This document shows positions 32,850 through 41,391 of a stretch of DNA of 64,000 nt, in pieces. The translations under genes were made by a program, and so were the position numbers. The notes under the pieces are model-generated. The model did no database searches and had not been told where the DNA came from. It saw only the letters and a list, made by a program, of their open reading frames with translations. The DNA is taken from NCBI RefSeq assembly GCF_016908595.1, contig NZ_JAFBEC010000002.1, forward strand, positions 248,001-312,000, in the 5' to 3' direction. Positions within the stretch are counted from its first letter, which is position 1; the number at the start of each line of letters is the position of its first letter. Source of the DNA: Geomicrobium sediminis (GTDB lineage Bacteria > Bacillota > Bacilli > Bacillales > Marinococcaceae).

Positions 32850-34253
32850 TTAACTGTCCCCTTTCTTATATTTTTGAAGTAACAACTCAAATTTCTTGCG
32901 TTCTTCTTCTGCTTTTTTGCGCTTCTCTTCTGATGGTTCTTCCTGCCGTTCACCTGTTAACCACTTCGGCAATTTATCTTGATTTTGTTGTGACTTTTTG
33001 TTTTTCGTTTGAGAAGGTCGATTTGTGGATTTGGATGGTTTATCTTTTACCTGTTTACGCTTTTGGTATTCTTGTTTTGCATGGTTCATTGCTTCTTCAA
33101 CGGTCTTAATCTTCTTCCTTGACCAATCGCCTGCAATCTTTTGTACGAGCGGAGCATCTAAGCGTTGATCATGGGTCCGCATCACATAATCAATGAGCGT
33201 ATTCACGACACCGACTGGTAATTTGTAATCATGAACGAGTGATTCAGCTAGTTTAATGTCTGGAGGCGAGACCGTTGCCTCTGAAATGCTTTCCAATAAC
33301 TCATAGGGTGAAATACGATTGTAGTAGCTTGCCATTTTCTCGTCTTCACTCATCTGTTCTGGTTTCTCAGATGATGGAACTTCCTCATCAGCCGTCGTCC
33401 GAAGCCCAAGCTTTGGAGGATTTTGACCGTGTTGATGGCGATACCAATTTTTTACGACCGTACGTAACCGTTCAATATCTATCGTATCATCACCAATCAT
33501 CGCTTCAATCATTAAACGACTCATTTCCATTTCATCAAGCTGATACACAAACGATAAACTGCGAACATCTTTTTTCACTGAGTCGGTTAGCATCGCCTCA
33601 TGATCGAAAAACGCTGGCAAAAACGTCTTCACAAGTTCAAAATCAAATTGTCGATCGTTGACAACTAAAGACGAGCGATCACGATCACCAACAAGCTCTT
33701 CAGAGTCTTCACGATCTTCTCGATTTAATTCGCGATCTTTTAACGACGTAAACACGTCATTAAAGGCAACTGTTTTCTCTTCCCATTGATGTTTATCGAT
33801 TTTTGGTGTGCTAAACCGCTGTCGAATTTGGCGAAACTTCGTTACACCGATGCGATTTTGTAAAAAAACACCTAAGAACGGATCGGCAAAAAATTCATTT
33901 GCAAGCATTGGCGTCGACAATTCGTACAAAAATACACGTTCATCGTTTTGCTTTTGCATATACGTCTTTAATAAACCGATCGCCTCAAGTCGCTTTCTAG
34001 CATCTAAAATCGTTGGCAATTCTTCTGCCGTGGTGATCATCAATTCCCGGTGTGTGCTTTCGTCACACATGTAGGCGTCTCGTTCTAATCGATAATATAA
34101 CGTCAAATATAAATTAACGGCCATCGAGCCGATTAAAGGTTGATACAACAATAGCAATGCTTTTTCATGTAGTTGTGAAAACGGTTCGACCATTCGCACT
34201 GTGTACGGATCCATTGGCCGTAACTCACTCCAAGACCAAGACAAACGAGTCAC
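32850..34253 (-). CDS. dnaB: Replication initiation and membrane attachment protein DnaB
   Basis: 467 residues. Firmicute DnaB (not the helicase), which works with DnaD and DnaI to load helicase at the origin and at stalled forks. Two DnaD/DnaB-like helical domains are seen: the N-terminal part with EKALLLLYQPLIGSMA and the C-terminal part around SPYELLESISEATVSPPD, followed by a lysine-rich low-complexity tail (about 405-467). It lies between nrdR and dnaI as in B. subtilis. Confidence 0.93.
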   Translation of the reverse strand: MTRLSWSWSELRPMDPYTVRMVEPFSQLHEKALLLLYQPLIGSMAVNLYLTLYYRLERDAYMCDESTHRELMITTAEELPTILDARKRLEAIGLLKTYMQKQNDERVFLYELSTPMLANEFFADPFLGVFLQNRIGVTKFRQIRQRFSTPKIDKHQWEEKTVAFNDVFTSLKDRELNREDREDSEELVGDRDRSSLVVNDRQFDFELVKTFLPAFFDHEAMLTDSVKKDVRSLSFVYQLDEMEMSRLMIEAMIGDDTIDIERLRTVVKNWYRHQHGQNPPKLGLRTTADEEVPSSEKPEQMSEDEKMASYYNRISPYELLESISEATVSPPDIKLAESLVHDYKLPVGVVNTLIDYVMRTHDQRLDAPLVQKIAGDWSRKKIKTVEEAMNHAKQEYQKRKQVKDKPSKSTNRPSQTKNKKSQQNQDKLPKWLTGERQEEPSEEKRKKAEEERKKFELLLQKYKKGDS

Positions 34254-34294
34254 CTTCCTTCAAGACGTAGAAAGAGCCCTGAAAGCGTGATTGC

Positions 34295-34771
34295 TCACTT
34301 GTCGGGCCCTTCATCATCTGTGCGTTTCATCAATTCTTTTAATTCATCTATAAACACATTAATGTCTTTAAACTGTCGATATACGGATGCAAAACGTACG
34401 TACGCAACTTCGTCAACGTGTGATAAATGTTCCATAACAAGCTCGCCAATTCGGCCACTCGGAACTTCACGCTCGGAACCACTTCGTAATTCGCGCTCAA
34501 CATCGCTAACGATCTTATCTAATCTTTCCAATGGAACTGGGCGCTTTTCACATGCTCGAATTAAACCGCGAAGCATTTTGTCGCGACTAAATTCCTCACG
34601 GTTGCCATCTTTCTTCACAATTAACATCGGTGTCTCTTCGACAATCTCATACGTTGTGAATCGATGACTGCATCGTTCACACTCTCTTCGTCTTCGAATT
34701 GAGCGAGCCTCATTGTGTGGCCTTGAGTCGAGTACGCGAGTCCCGTTGGAATGACAGACCGGACAACGCAT
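34295..34771 (-). CDS. nrdR: Transcriptional repressor NrdR
   Basis: 158 residues. Zinc-ribbon (C3, C6, C31, C34 in MRCPVC and CERC) followed by an ATP-cone ([16 protein letters not shown]). It represses ribonucleotide reductase genes according to the dATP/ATP state. The start is ATG at 34771 behind AAGGAG; the frame continues 9 nt upstream to a GTG inside the ribosome site. First gene of nrdR-dnaB-dnaI-mqnC. B. subtilis has speD between nrdR and gapB; it is not here. Confidence 0.96.
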   Translation of the reverse strand: MRCPVCHSNGTRVLDSRPHNEARSIRRRRECERCSHRFTTYEIVEETPMLIVKKDGNREEFSRDKMLRGLIRACEKRPVPLERLDKIVSDVERELRSGSEREVPSGRIGELVMEHLSHVDEVAYVRFASVYRQFKDINVFIDELKELMKRTDDEGPDK

Positions 34772-34870
34772 CGGCCCCACTCCTTAACAAGGTAGAATAA
34801 CAACTAATTGAGTCTATCATAACATGTCTAGAATTACTCATCCAATCCTAATCAAATTAGACGACAAATA

Positions 34871-34904
34871 TAAAAAAACTGATCCATTAACGACATGGAT
34901 CAGT
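34871..34904 (-). terminator. Terminator of gapB
   Basis: Perfect 10-bp stem ACTGATCCAT (34878-34887) with ATGGATCAGT (34895-34904), followed by TTTTTTT on the minus strand. Confidence 0.88.
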
Positions 34905-34929
34905 CATAAAAGGTTCAGCTGAAAATGAT

Positions 34930-35958
34930 TTAAGAATTTGCAACTGATTGTTGTGTAATTTTCTGAGCAATTAAATCAACAAGGTCAACGACACGACAAG
35001 CATAACCCCACTCATTATCGTACCAAGCAATTACTTTCACTTGACGCTTGTTCATGACCATTGTAGACATGCTATCAACAATGCTAGAACGATCGTCGCC
35101 GTTAAAATCAATCGAAACGAGAGGCTCATCCGAAACGCCTAAAATACCTTTCATTTCTTTCTCTTCTGCAGACTTAAACACTTCGTTCACCTGTTCAGCC
35201 GTTACGTCACTTTGAAGTTCACAAACGAGGTCTACAAGTGATACGTTCGGTGTAGGAATTCGTAGTGCCATACCGTTTAATTTCCCGTCTAGATGAGGCA
35301 ATACGAGGGAAATCGCACGAGCTGCTCCCGTTGTCGTCGGAATAATTGATTGTCCACAACTTCTCGCTCTACGCAAATCTTTATGTGGATTATCGATATT
35401 CTTCTGATCGTTTGTGTAAGCATGAACCGTTGTCATCATACCGCTTTGAATTCCAAAAACATCATCAAGCGTTTTCACAACAGGTGCTAAACAGTTTGTT
35501 GTACATGAAGCATTTGAAATGACGTGGTGATTATCGTGGTCATACTCTTCTTCATTCACGCCCATAACGATTGTAATGTCTTCTTCTTTCGCAGGAGCTG
35601 TAATCACGACTTTCTTCGCCCCAGCTTCAATGTGTTTCCCAGCGCCTTCTTTTGTAACAAACTTGCCTGTTGCTTCAATAACAATATCAACACCGAGCTC
35701 TGCCCAAGGTAGCTGCTTCGGGTCACGGTTTTGAAGTAGTTTGATTTCTTTGCCATCAACGATTAACGCATCATCTGTTGTGTCTACAGCGACGTCAAAC
35801 GTTCCATGAGTACTATCATACTTTAGCAAATGCGCAAGCGTTTTTGGAGGGTGGGTTGCGTTCACTGCAACGATTTCAATATTTTCATTGAAGAATGCAC
35901 GTCGAAAAGCCATTCTTCCTATTCTTCCAAATCCATTGATCGCTACTTTCGCTTTCAT
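34930..35958 (-). CDS. gapB: Glyceraldehyde-3-phosphate dehydrogenase, gluconeogenic type
   Basis: 342 residues. Active-site [12 protein letters not shown] and the NAD(P) motif NGFGRIGR are clear. After the second strand the residues read NATHP where glycolytic GapA has an Asp that binds the NAD ribose; loss of that Asp fits NADP preference and the gluconeogenic GapB role. The location between nrdR and coaE also matches gapB. Upstream lie CcpN-like boxes, the regulator that silences gapB on glucose in B. subtilis. The start has TAGGAGG at good spacing. Confidence 0.95.
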   Translation of the reverse strand: MKAKVAINGFGRIGRMAFRRAFFNENIEIVAVNATHPPKTLAHLLKYDSTHGTFDVAVDTTDDALIVDGKEIKLLQNRDPKQLPWAELGVDIVIEATGKFVTKEGAGKHIEAGAKKVVITAPAKEEDITIVMGVNEEEYDHDNHHVISNASCTTNCLAPVVKTLDDVFGIQSGMMTTVHAYTNDQKNIDNPHKDLRRARSCGQSIIPTTTGAARAISLVLPHLDGKLNGMALRIPTPNVSLVDLVCELQSDVTAEQVNEVFKSAEEKEMKGILGVSDEPLVSIDFNGDDRSSIVDSMSTMVMNKRQVKVIAWYDNEWGYACRVVDLVDLIAQKITQQSVANS

Positions 35959-35974
35959 CTTGATGCCTCCTAAT

Positions 35975-36018
35975 TATGATACACTAATCATCACTATTTT
36001 CTTCAATAGTATATCATA
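35975..36018 (-). promoter_or_regulatory. gapB promoter with two CcpN-like boxes
   Basis: On the minus strand TATGATATACT (36018-36008) matches the CcpN consensus TRTGHYATAYW and contains the likely -10 TATACT (36013-36008). A second box, TATGATACACT on the plus strand at 35975-35985, has one mismatch. The -35 is weak. Two CcpN sites near -10 and downstream is the arrangement known at B. subtilis gapB. Assignment is from recalled consensus. Confidence 0.55.
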
Positions 36019-36065
36019 TAACGATAACTTGTACGATGTTTTTCTTTATTGGAAATCAATTCTAT

Positions 36066-36656
36066 TTATATTCCCCATTTTTTTAGTGTTTTTCGTACTT
36101 GTCTTGTAGTTTCCTCAATTGAGCCATTATTATTAATGATTTCGTCAGCATATTGCCGTTTTTCACGTAGGGGCATTTGTGAGTTTATTCGTGACTTAGC
36201 TTCTTCTTCTGTACTTTGATCCCGCTCCATAAGCCGTTGTAACTGTACGTCTTCATCAACGTACACGAGCAACACTTGATCGTATTGATCCATTTTTCCG
36301 CCTTCAATTAATAAGGGAATATCGTACACAATCGTTGTATACCCTTCGTTCTCATACTGTTGCTGCTTTAACTTCGATCGTTCACGAATTCGCGGATGCA
36401 TAATGTTATTCAATGTTTCACGTTGCTTAGGATCATTAAAAATGACCTTACCGAGTGCTTTTCGGTGAAGTGTGCCATCTTCATGGAACACCTCTCGTCC
36501 AAAATGAAATAGTATGTCACGATGAGCTTCTTCGTGAGGCTCAACGATTTCCTTTGCAATTTGATCTGCATCAATAACAGGCAAACCTTCCTGCTTTAGA
36601 AGGTTCGCCACGAGACTTTTACCGCTAGCAATGCCACCAGTTAACCCGATGATCAT
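36066..36656 (-). CDS. coaE: Dephospho-CoA kinase
   Basis: 196 residues. Last step of coenzyme A synthesis. P-loop GLTGGIASGKS at 4-14, then VIDADQIAKEIVEP and the RxxxR lid around LMERDQSTEEEAKSRINSQ (split region 142-160). Standard length. It lies 12 nt after ytaF in the order polA-mutM-ytaF-coaE. Confidence 0.95.
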   Translation of the reverse strand: MIIGLTGGIASGKSLVANLLKQEGLPVIDADQIAKEIVEPHEEAHRDILFHFGREVFHEDGTLHRKALGKVIFNDPKQRETLNNIMHPRIRERSKLKQQQYENEGYTTIVYDIPLLIEGGKMDQYDQVLLVYVDEDVQLQRLMERDQSTEEEAKSRINSQMPLREKRQYADEIINNNGSIEETTRQVRKTLKKWGI

Positions 36657-36668
36657 AATGAAAACTCC

Positions 36669-37331
36669 TTATAAAAAATTGTATATACCGATACACATTA
36701 GCAATAAACCTGGCAAAAACACTAAAGGCTCACAAAAGCGCACATTCGACAGTTTATATCCACCTTTTTTGCCGATCACTAAAAACGTGACACACATGAT
36801 GGATACGATTAAGGCAAACCAAACGACCGAGTACCCGAGCATGCTCGCCCCAAATCCGGCACCAAAAGCATCAAGTGATAACGCAAAGCCGAGTAAGACT
36901 GCTTCTTTTACACTAATTGTCCCTGAGTTATCGACGTCCGCTACCGTCGGTTTTTTGAGGATTTGGATGACCAATCCTAATTTTTTAATTTCGAATTTGA
37001 CGACTTTCTCTTTTACTTGATCGACTTTTGTTATTGGCTTAATTTCTTCTGGCTTCGTTTTTGAATGGTGATACGCTTGCACAATCGCATAAACTCCGAT
37101 GAGGATTAAAATGCTTCCCCCTAAGTAATCCGCAAATGCATTCGGTAAATATTGAAACACAAAGGTCGCTGCAAACCCTGACAGCAAAACCGCTGTAAAT
37201 GAAAATGTGCCGATAATTAAAAGAGGCAACCAATTAATTTGCATTTTTCGCATACCGTACGTCATTCCTACACCCAATCCGTCTACACTAACCGCAAATG
37301 CAAGAATTAAAACTGCAATCCACGATTCCAT
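36669..37331 (-). CDS. ytaF: Sporulation membrane protein YtaF
   Basis: 220 residues and six membrane helices with the repeated pattern of the MntP/YtaF class (AFAVSVDGLGVGMTYG near 10-25 and GFALSLDAFGAGFGASMLG near 145-163). These paired Asp-containing motifs suggest cation transport, while the gene name reflects a sporulation link; the substrate is unknown. The start is ATG at 37331, 8 nt behind GAGGGGG. That ribosome site lies inside a large hairpin shared with the end of mutM. Confidence 0.88.
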   Translation of the reverse strand: MESWIAVLILAFAVSVDGLGVGMTYGMRKMQINWLPLLIIGTFSFTAVLLSGFAATFVFQYLPNAFADYLGGSILILIGVYAIVQAYHHSKTKPEEIKPITKVDQVKEKVVKFEIKKLGLVIQILKKPTVADVDNSGTISVKEAVLLGFALSLDAFGAGFGASMLGYSVVWFALIVSIMCVTFLVIGKKGGYKLSNVRFCEPLVFLPGLLLMCIGIYNFL

Positions 37332-37408
37332 AAAAAAAGCCCCCTCATACTCACTCAATACGATAGCCTATGAAATACGCTTATCCTATGTACATGAGGG
37401 AAGGGGGC
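37332..37408 (-). terminator. Large hairpin between mutM and ytaF covering the ytaF ribosome site
   Basis: On the minus strand GCCCCC plus CCCTCAT (37408-37394) can pair with ATGAGGGGGC (37348-37339), a 10-bp arm, with a loop of about 45 nt, followed by seven T (37338-37332). The shape is that of a terminator behind mutM, yet the right arm is the ytaF Shine-Dalgarno and the T-run is the spacer before its ATG. It could attenuate or translationally silence ytaF. Confidence 0.55.
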
Positions 37409-37418
37409 ATTTTTACAA

Positions 37419-38237
37419 TTACGATTGACAGTCGGGGCAATAGTGCGTGCCTCGTCCTGCAACGACTGATCGAATAATGGTTCCTTCACACGTTTTACAC
37501 GGCTCGTTCTTTCTCCCGTATACGAAAAGCTTCTGCTGGAAATAACCCATTTCTCCGTTTCCATTTAAGTAGGAACGGATCGAAGAGCCTCCTGATGCAA
37601 TGGCTTCCTCTAACGTCTGAATCGTTTCTTTGTGTAATCGTTGGATTTCGTCTATTCGCAACGTGTTCGCAACTCGTCCAGGCAAAATCCCTGAGCGATG
37701 TAGTGCTTCGTCTACATAAATGTTTCCAAGCCCCGCAACAATCGCTTGATCGAGTAACACAGCCTTAATGGAGCGAGTCGTTCTTTGGAACTTCTCCTGC
37801 AAGTAAGACACCGTATAGCGCTCATTAAATGGCTCTGGTCCTACTTTATTCAACGGTGCTCGGTCAAATTCTGTCCCTTTTACGAAGAGATGCATCGTAC
37901 CGAACTTACGCACATCCCGATAACGAAGTTCGGTTTCATCTGAAAAGAAAAAACGCACATGTGTATGTTTATCGACTTCATCATTAGACGTGTTGTACTT
38001 GCCTTCCATCCGTAAATGGGAAACGAGAACATAGTCCGTCAAAATAAACCGTAAAAACTTCCCTGTCCGTTCAATGTCTACGATCGTTTGACCGATCACT
38101 TGATCGCGAAATACGCTCACATCGTCTGGCTCTTTAATCATCTTAGGCCAGCCGATTTCTATATCAGCAATCGTCTTACCAACAACTAATGATGAGAGTG
38201 TTTTGCGTACCGTCTCAACTTCTGGTAATTCCGGCAT
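37419..38237 (-). CDS. mutM: Formamidopyrimidine-DNA glycosylase
   Basis: 272 residues. Removes 8-oxoguanine and cuts the abasic site. N-terminal catalytic MPELPEVETVRKTL with Pro2 and Glu3, conserved Lys in TGKFLRFIL, H2TH region LGNIYVDEALHRSGI and a C-terminal zinc finger with four Cys (CKTCEG and CPDC, about 244-270). Length canonical. It lies 12 nt after polA. Confidence 0.97.
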   Translation of the reverse strand: MPELPEVETVRKTLSSLVVGKTIADIEIGWPKMIKEPDDVSVFRDQVIGQTIVDIERTGKFLRFILTDYVLVSHLRMEGKYNTSNDEVDKHTHVRFFFSDETELRYRDVRKFGTMHLFVKGTEFDRAPLNKVGPEPFNERYTVSYLQEKFQRTTRSIKAVLLDQAIVAGLGNIYVDEALHRSGILPGRVANTLRIDEIQRLHKETIQTLEEAIASGGSSIRSYLNGNGEMGYFQQKLFVYGRKNEPCKTCEGTIIRSVVAGRGTHYCPDCQS

Positions 38238-38249
38238 TCTCGTTTCTCC

Positions 38250-40892
38250 TTACTTCGCTTCGTACCATGTCTTTCCGAATTCTACATCAACGACAAGCGG
38301 TACGTCTAACGAGATCGTCTGGCTCATCAAATCACTAACGAGCTGCTTCATCGTTTCGAGCTCTGACTCTGGTACTTCGAAGATCAATTCATCGTGTACT
38401 TGTAGAAGCAAGCGACTTTTTAATGATTGATCATTAAGCGTGTTCGCGACATCTACCATCGCTTTTTTTATAATATCAGCGGCTGTACCTTGAATCGGTG
38501 TGTTCATTGCAGTCCGCTCTGCGAAGCTACGCAAATTAAAGTTGCGGTTGTTAATATCATGCAAATAGCGACGGCGTTTTAATAACGTCGTTACGTAACC
38601 ATGCTCTTTTGCATACGCAATCGATTCATCCATATATCGTTTAACATTCGGATACGTTTCGAAGTATTTGTCGATGAATGATTGCGCTTCTTTTCTCGTA
38701 ATACCGAGGTTTTGCGACAATCCATAGTCACTAATACCATAAACGATCCCGAAGTTCACTGCTTTTGCATTGCGACGCATCGTGTCGGTGACGTCATCCT
38801 TTGAGACATCAAAAACATCCATCGCTGTTTTCGTATGAACGTCTTGCCCTTCATGGAATGCTTCCATTAATTTCTCGTCGCCAGACATGTGCGCTAACAC
38901 ACGAAGTTCAATTTGTGAGTAGTCAGCAGCAAGAATGTACCAGTTCTCTTCACTTGGTACGAACACTTTACGGATTTTACGTCCTTCTTCAAGTCGAATG
39001 GGGATGTTTTGTAAGTTCGGATCTTGAGAACTTAACCTTCCTGTTTGTGTTAAAGCTTGGTTAAACCGCGTATGAATCTTATTGCTCTTTCCGTGAATGA
39101 CTTTTAACAAACCTTCCACGTATGTGGAGCGTAGTTTCGAGATTTGACGGTAATGAAGCAAATTCGGAATGATGTCATGCTCGCCTTCTAACTTCTCTAA
39201 AACATCTGCTGCTGTTGAATACCCTGTTTTCGTCTTCTTAATGACCGGTAAGCCCAGTTTTTCAAACAAAATCGGTCCTAACTGCTTTGGAGAATTAATG
39301 TTAAAATCCTCACCTGCAAGCTCGTGAATATCGCGCTCAAGCTGACCTAAACGCTCGTCCAATTCTACGCCCATTTGCTTTAATTGTTCTTGGTCTACCT
39401 TTACACCTTCGAGTTCCATTTCTGAAAGCACGAGAGCTAACGGTAACTCTAACGTTTCAAAGAGTTGCCATTGATCGTTTGTCGTTAACTCTTCTTTTAA
39501 TAAAGGTTGTAATTTCCAAATCGTAGCTGTCTTTCTAGCAATGTGATCATTAAGGGCATCTGCCTCTGGCTTTTGCTGTTTTGCCCCTTTCCCATATACT
39601 TCTTCATCAAGCAACACACTCGTCATTTCTCTACGCTCTGCAATGTTTGCAAGATCATGGCTCGATAATGACGGGTCAATTAAGTAAGAAGCGATCAAAG
39701 TATCAAACACAATGCCCCGCACGTCAAAACCTTCCCAGCCTAACATTACTGTGAGTTTCTTACCGTCAAACACATATTTTTCTTTCGTCTCATCGGCTAA
39801 CCAAGCTTTGAAATCGTCAGATTGTAAGGCAACATCCATTGGAACGGTATACGAACCGTTTTCATTCACAATGCCTAGCCCCCAAATTTCAGCATGGTGA
39901 TAGTTTTCAGTTGGTGATTCAATAACAAGCGCTGCAGGAGATTGCAACATGTCTTCAGTAATTTCTTGTTCGTGGTGGAAAGTAAATTCTTCTAACGCCC
40001 GTTCTTTGGCCTCTATTTGTTCTTCATCGTCAACACCAATGTGTTTCATTAGAGAATTAAATCCGTACTCTGTGAAAAGCTTACGTACATCATTCGTTTC
40101 GTAACCCGTGTATTCAAGGTCTGACAACGACTCTTCCACCGGTGATTCACGGTGAATAACCGCTAACTCCTTGCTCATCAATGCTTGGTCACGGAATTCC
40201 GTTAAACGTTCACGTAACTTCGGTCCAGAAACTTGTTCTGATGAATTGAGAACCTCTTCAATATTTCCAAATTCTTTTAGTAGCTTAAGTGCCGTTTTCT
40301 CACCAACTTTAGGAATACCAGGGATGTTATCTGAAGAATCTCCAGCAAGTCCTTTCATGTCTGGGATATGAGAAGCAGGGATTCCGTAAACTTCTTCCAT
40401 ATGCGCCTCATCAAACCATTCGACATTTGTAATCCCTTTTTTCGTAATGGCAACGTGCGTGCGCTCACTTACGAGTTGAAGTAAGTCTTTATCTCCTGTA
40501 TAAATGCGAACGTCAAAGCCTTCATCTTCTCCTCGCTTTGAAAGGGTTCCGATAATATCATCCGCTTCATAAAGTTCAATGCGTGTTACTTTAATTTGAA
40601 AGGCCTGCAATACCTCTTTTATTATTGGCATTTGCTCTGAAAGCTCAGGTGGTGTTTTTTCACGATCGCTTTTATAGCTTTCAAATTGCTCATGACGAAA
40701 TGTCGTTTTACCTGCATCAAAAGCAATTAAAATATGGCTAGGTTCTTGGTCTTCTAAAATCTTCATTAACATATTCGTAAATCCATACACCGCATTCGTG
40801 TAAACACCTTGGTCGTTAGTAAGTAACGGCAAAGCAAAAAATGCGCGGTATGCAATACTGTTTCCATCGACTAATACTAATTTTTTATTCAC
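38250..40892 (-). CDS. polA: DNA polymerase I
   Basis: 880 residues. 5' nuclease domain (1-290; DADDII-type acidic residues as EADDIIG and YTGDKDLLQL), a 3'-5' exonuclease fold (about 310-465) and polymerase domain (470-880) with motif A DYSQIELRVLAHMSGD, motif B RRNAKAVNFGIVYG and motif C QVHDELIFEVPE. The exonuclease metal ligands are lost: the site where E. coli has DTET reads IESPTENYHH, so proofreading is presumably absent, as in Geobacillus Pol I. First gene of polA-mutM-ytaF-coaE. Confidence 0.97.
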   Translation of the reverse strand: MNKKLVLVDGNSIAYRAFFALPLLTNDQGVYTNAVYGFTNMLMKILEDQEPSHILIAFDAGKTTFRHEQFESYKSDREKTPPELSEQMPIIKEVLQAFQIKVTRIELYEADDIIGTLSKRGEDEGFDVRIYTGDKDLLQLVSERTHVAITKKGITNVEWFDEAHMEEVYGIPASHIPDMKGLAGDSSDNIPGIPKVGEKTALKLLKEFGNIEEVLNSSEQVSGPKLRERLTEFRDQALMSKELAVIHRESPVEESLSDLEYTGYETNDVRKLFTEYGFNSLMKHIGVDDEEQIEAKERALEEFTFHHEQEITEDMLQSPAALVIESPTENYHHAEIWGLGIVNENGSYTVPMDVALQSDDFKAWLADETKEKYVFDGKKLTVMLGWEGFDVRGIVFDTLIASYLIDPSLSSHDLANIAERREMTSVLLDEEVYGKGAKQQKPEADALNDHIARKTATIWKLQPLLKEELTTNDQWQLFETLELPLALVLSEMELEGVKVDQEQLKQMGVELDERLGQLERDIHELAGEDFNINSPKQLGPILFEKLGLPVIKKTKTGYSTAADVLEKLEGEHDIIPNLLHYRQISKLRSTYVEGLLKVIHGKSNKIHTRFNQALTQTGRLSSQDPNLQNIPIRLEEGRKIRKVFVPSEENWYILAADYSQIELRVLAHMSGDEKLMEAFHEGQDVHTKTAMDVFDVSKDDVTDTMRRNAKAVNFGIVYGISDYGLSQNLGITRKEAQSFIDKYFETYPNVKRYMDESIAYAKEHGYVTTLLKRRRYLHDINNRNFNLRSFAERTAMNTPIQGTAADIIKKAMVDVANTLNDQSLKSRLLLQVHDELIFEVPESELETMKQLVSDLMSQTISLDVPLVVDVEFGKTWYEAK

Positions 40893-40966
40893 TTGGAAAC
40901 CCCTTTCGTACCGATCAATACACCTAGTTTATCATACCTTATCCAATGATTCTTCTCGTTCGCCTG

Positions 40967-40972
40967 TATAGT
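40967..40972 (+). promoter_or_regulatory. Possible -10 element of the exported-protein gene
   Basis: TATAGT lies 28 nt before the ATG at 41001. No good -35 is visible about 17 nt upstream. It is divergent from polA. Confidence 0.35.
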
Positions 40973-41000
40973 TTTTGTGAGTATTGCGAACGGTACTCAT

Positions 41001-41375
41001 ATGAAACTAATGATCATGAGCTTCACCTTACTGTTACTATTATTCCCACTTTCACAAGACGTCTATGCCACCCCAAGCATTATCGAATTTCAAGCTAAAA
41101 TTGTCACGGTTACAGAAGATTATGAAATTTGCTATGATGCGTTTCAAGAGCAATATAGTTGTAAAGAAACAGATAACGACAAAAACAAGCAATCCACAGA
41201 ACGCTTCGTCTTTCACTTAGGAATCTACCCTGGTGCTACTAAGGAAGATGTTCAGCTTCGACTAGCAAACGCTTTAGGTATCGATGTTTCTGAGGTCACA
41301 CATTGGGATGTTGCTATCACGTTTGATGGAGGCGAGACCATTAAAGTGAAAGGAAAGGGAAAAAGATCACTCTGA
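41001..41375 (+). CDS. Predicted exported protein of unknown function
   Basis: 124 residues from the ATG at 41001, 132 from an in-frame GTG at 40977; neither has a good ribosome site. The N-terminus is a clear Sec signal peptide (MKLMIMSFTLLLLLFPLS, cleavage likely after VYA). The mature part of about 100 residues is hydrophilic, has two Cys 9 residues apart (ICYDAFQEQYSC) that could form a disulfide, and a Gly-Lys-rich end. No lipobox. I do not recognise a family. It sits between the divergent polA and convergent phoR, with a strong shared terminator, so it is monocistronic. Extracytoplasmic location is inferred. Confidence 0.7.
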   Translation: MKLMIMSFTLLLLLFPLSQDVYATPSIIEFQAKIVTVTEDYEICYDAFQEQYSCKETDNDKNKQSTERFVFHLGIYPGATKEDVQLRLANALGIDVSEVTHWDVAITFDGGETIKVKGKGKRSL

Positions 41376-41391
41376 TCTTTTTCCCTTTTTT
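41354..41391. terminator. Bidirectional terminator between the exported protein and phoR
   Basis: Perfect 16-bp stem (41354-41369 with 41373-41388), loop CTC, with T-runs on both strands. Its left arm includes the last codons of the exported-protein gene and ends 2 nt before the phoR stop. Confidence 0.92.

Noticed and set aside
34254-34310. GGGCCC/GGGCTC pairing between the end of nrdR and dnaB, considered a terminator
   Set aside because: The stem is short, includes coding bases, and has no T-run; nrdR and dnaB are more likely co-transcribed.
41001-41375. Reading of the exported protein as a lipoprotein
   Set aside because: No Cys follows the hydrophobic core; a signal peptidase I site after VYA fits better.
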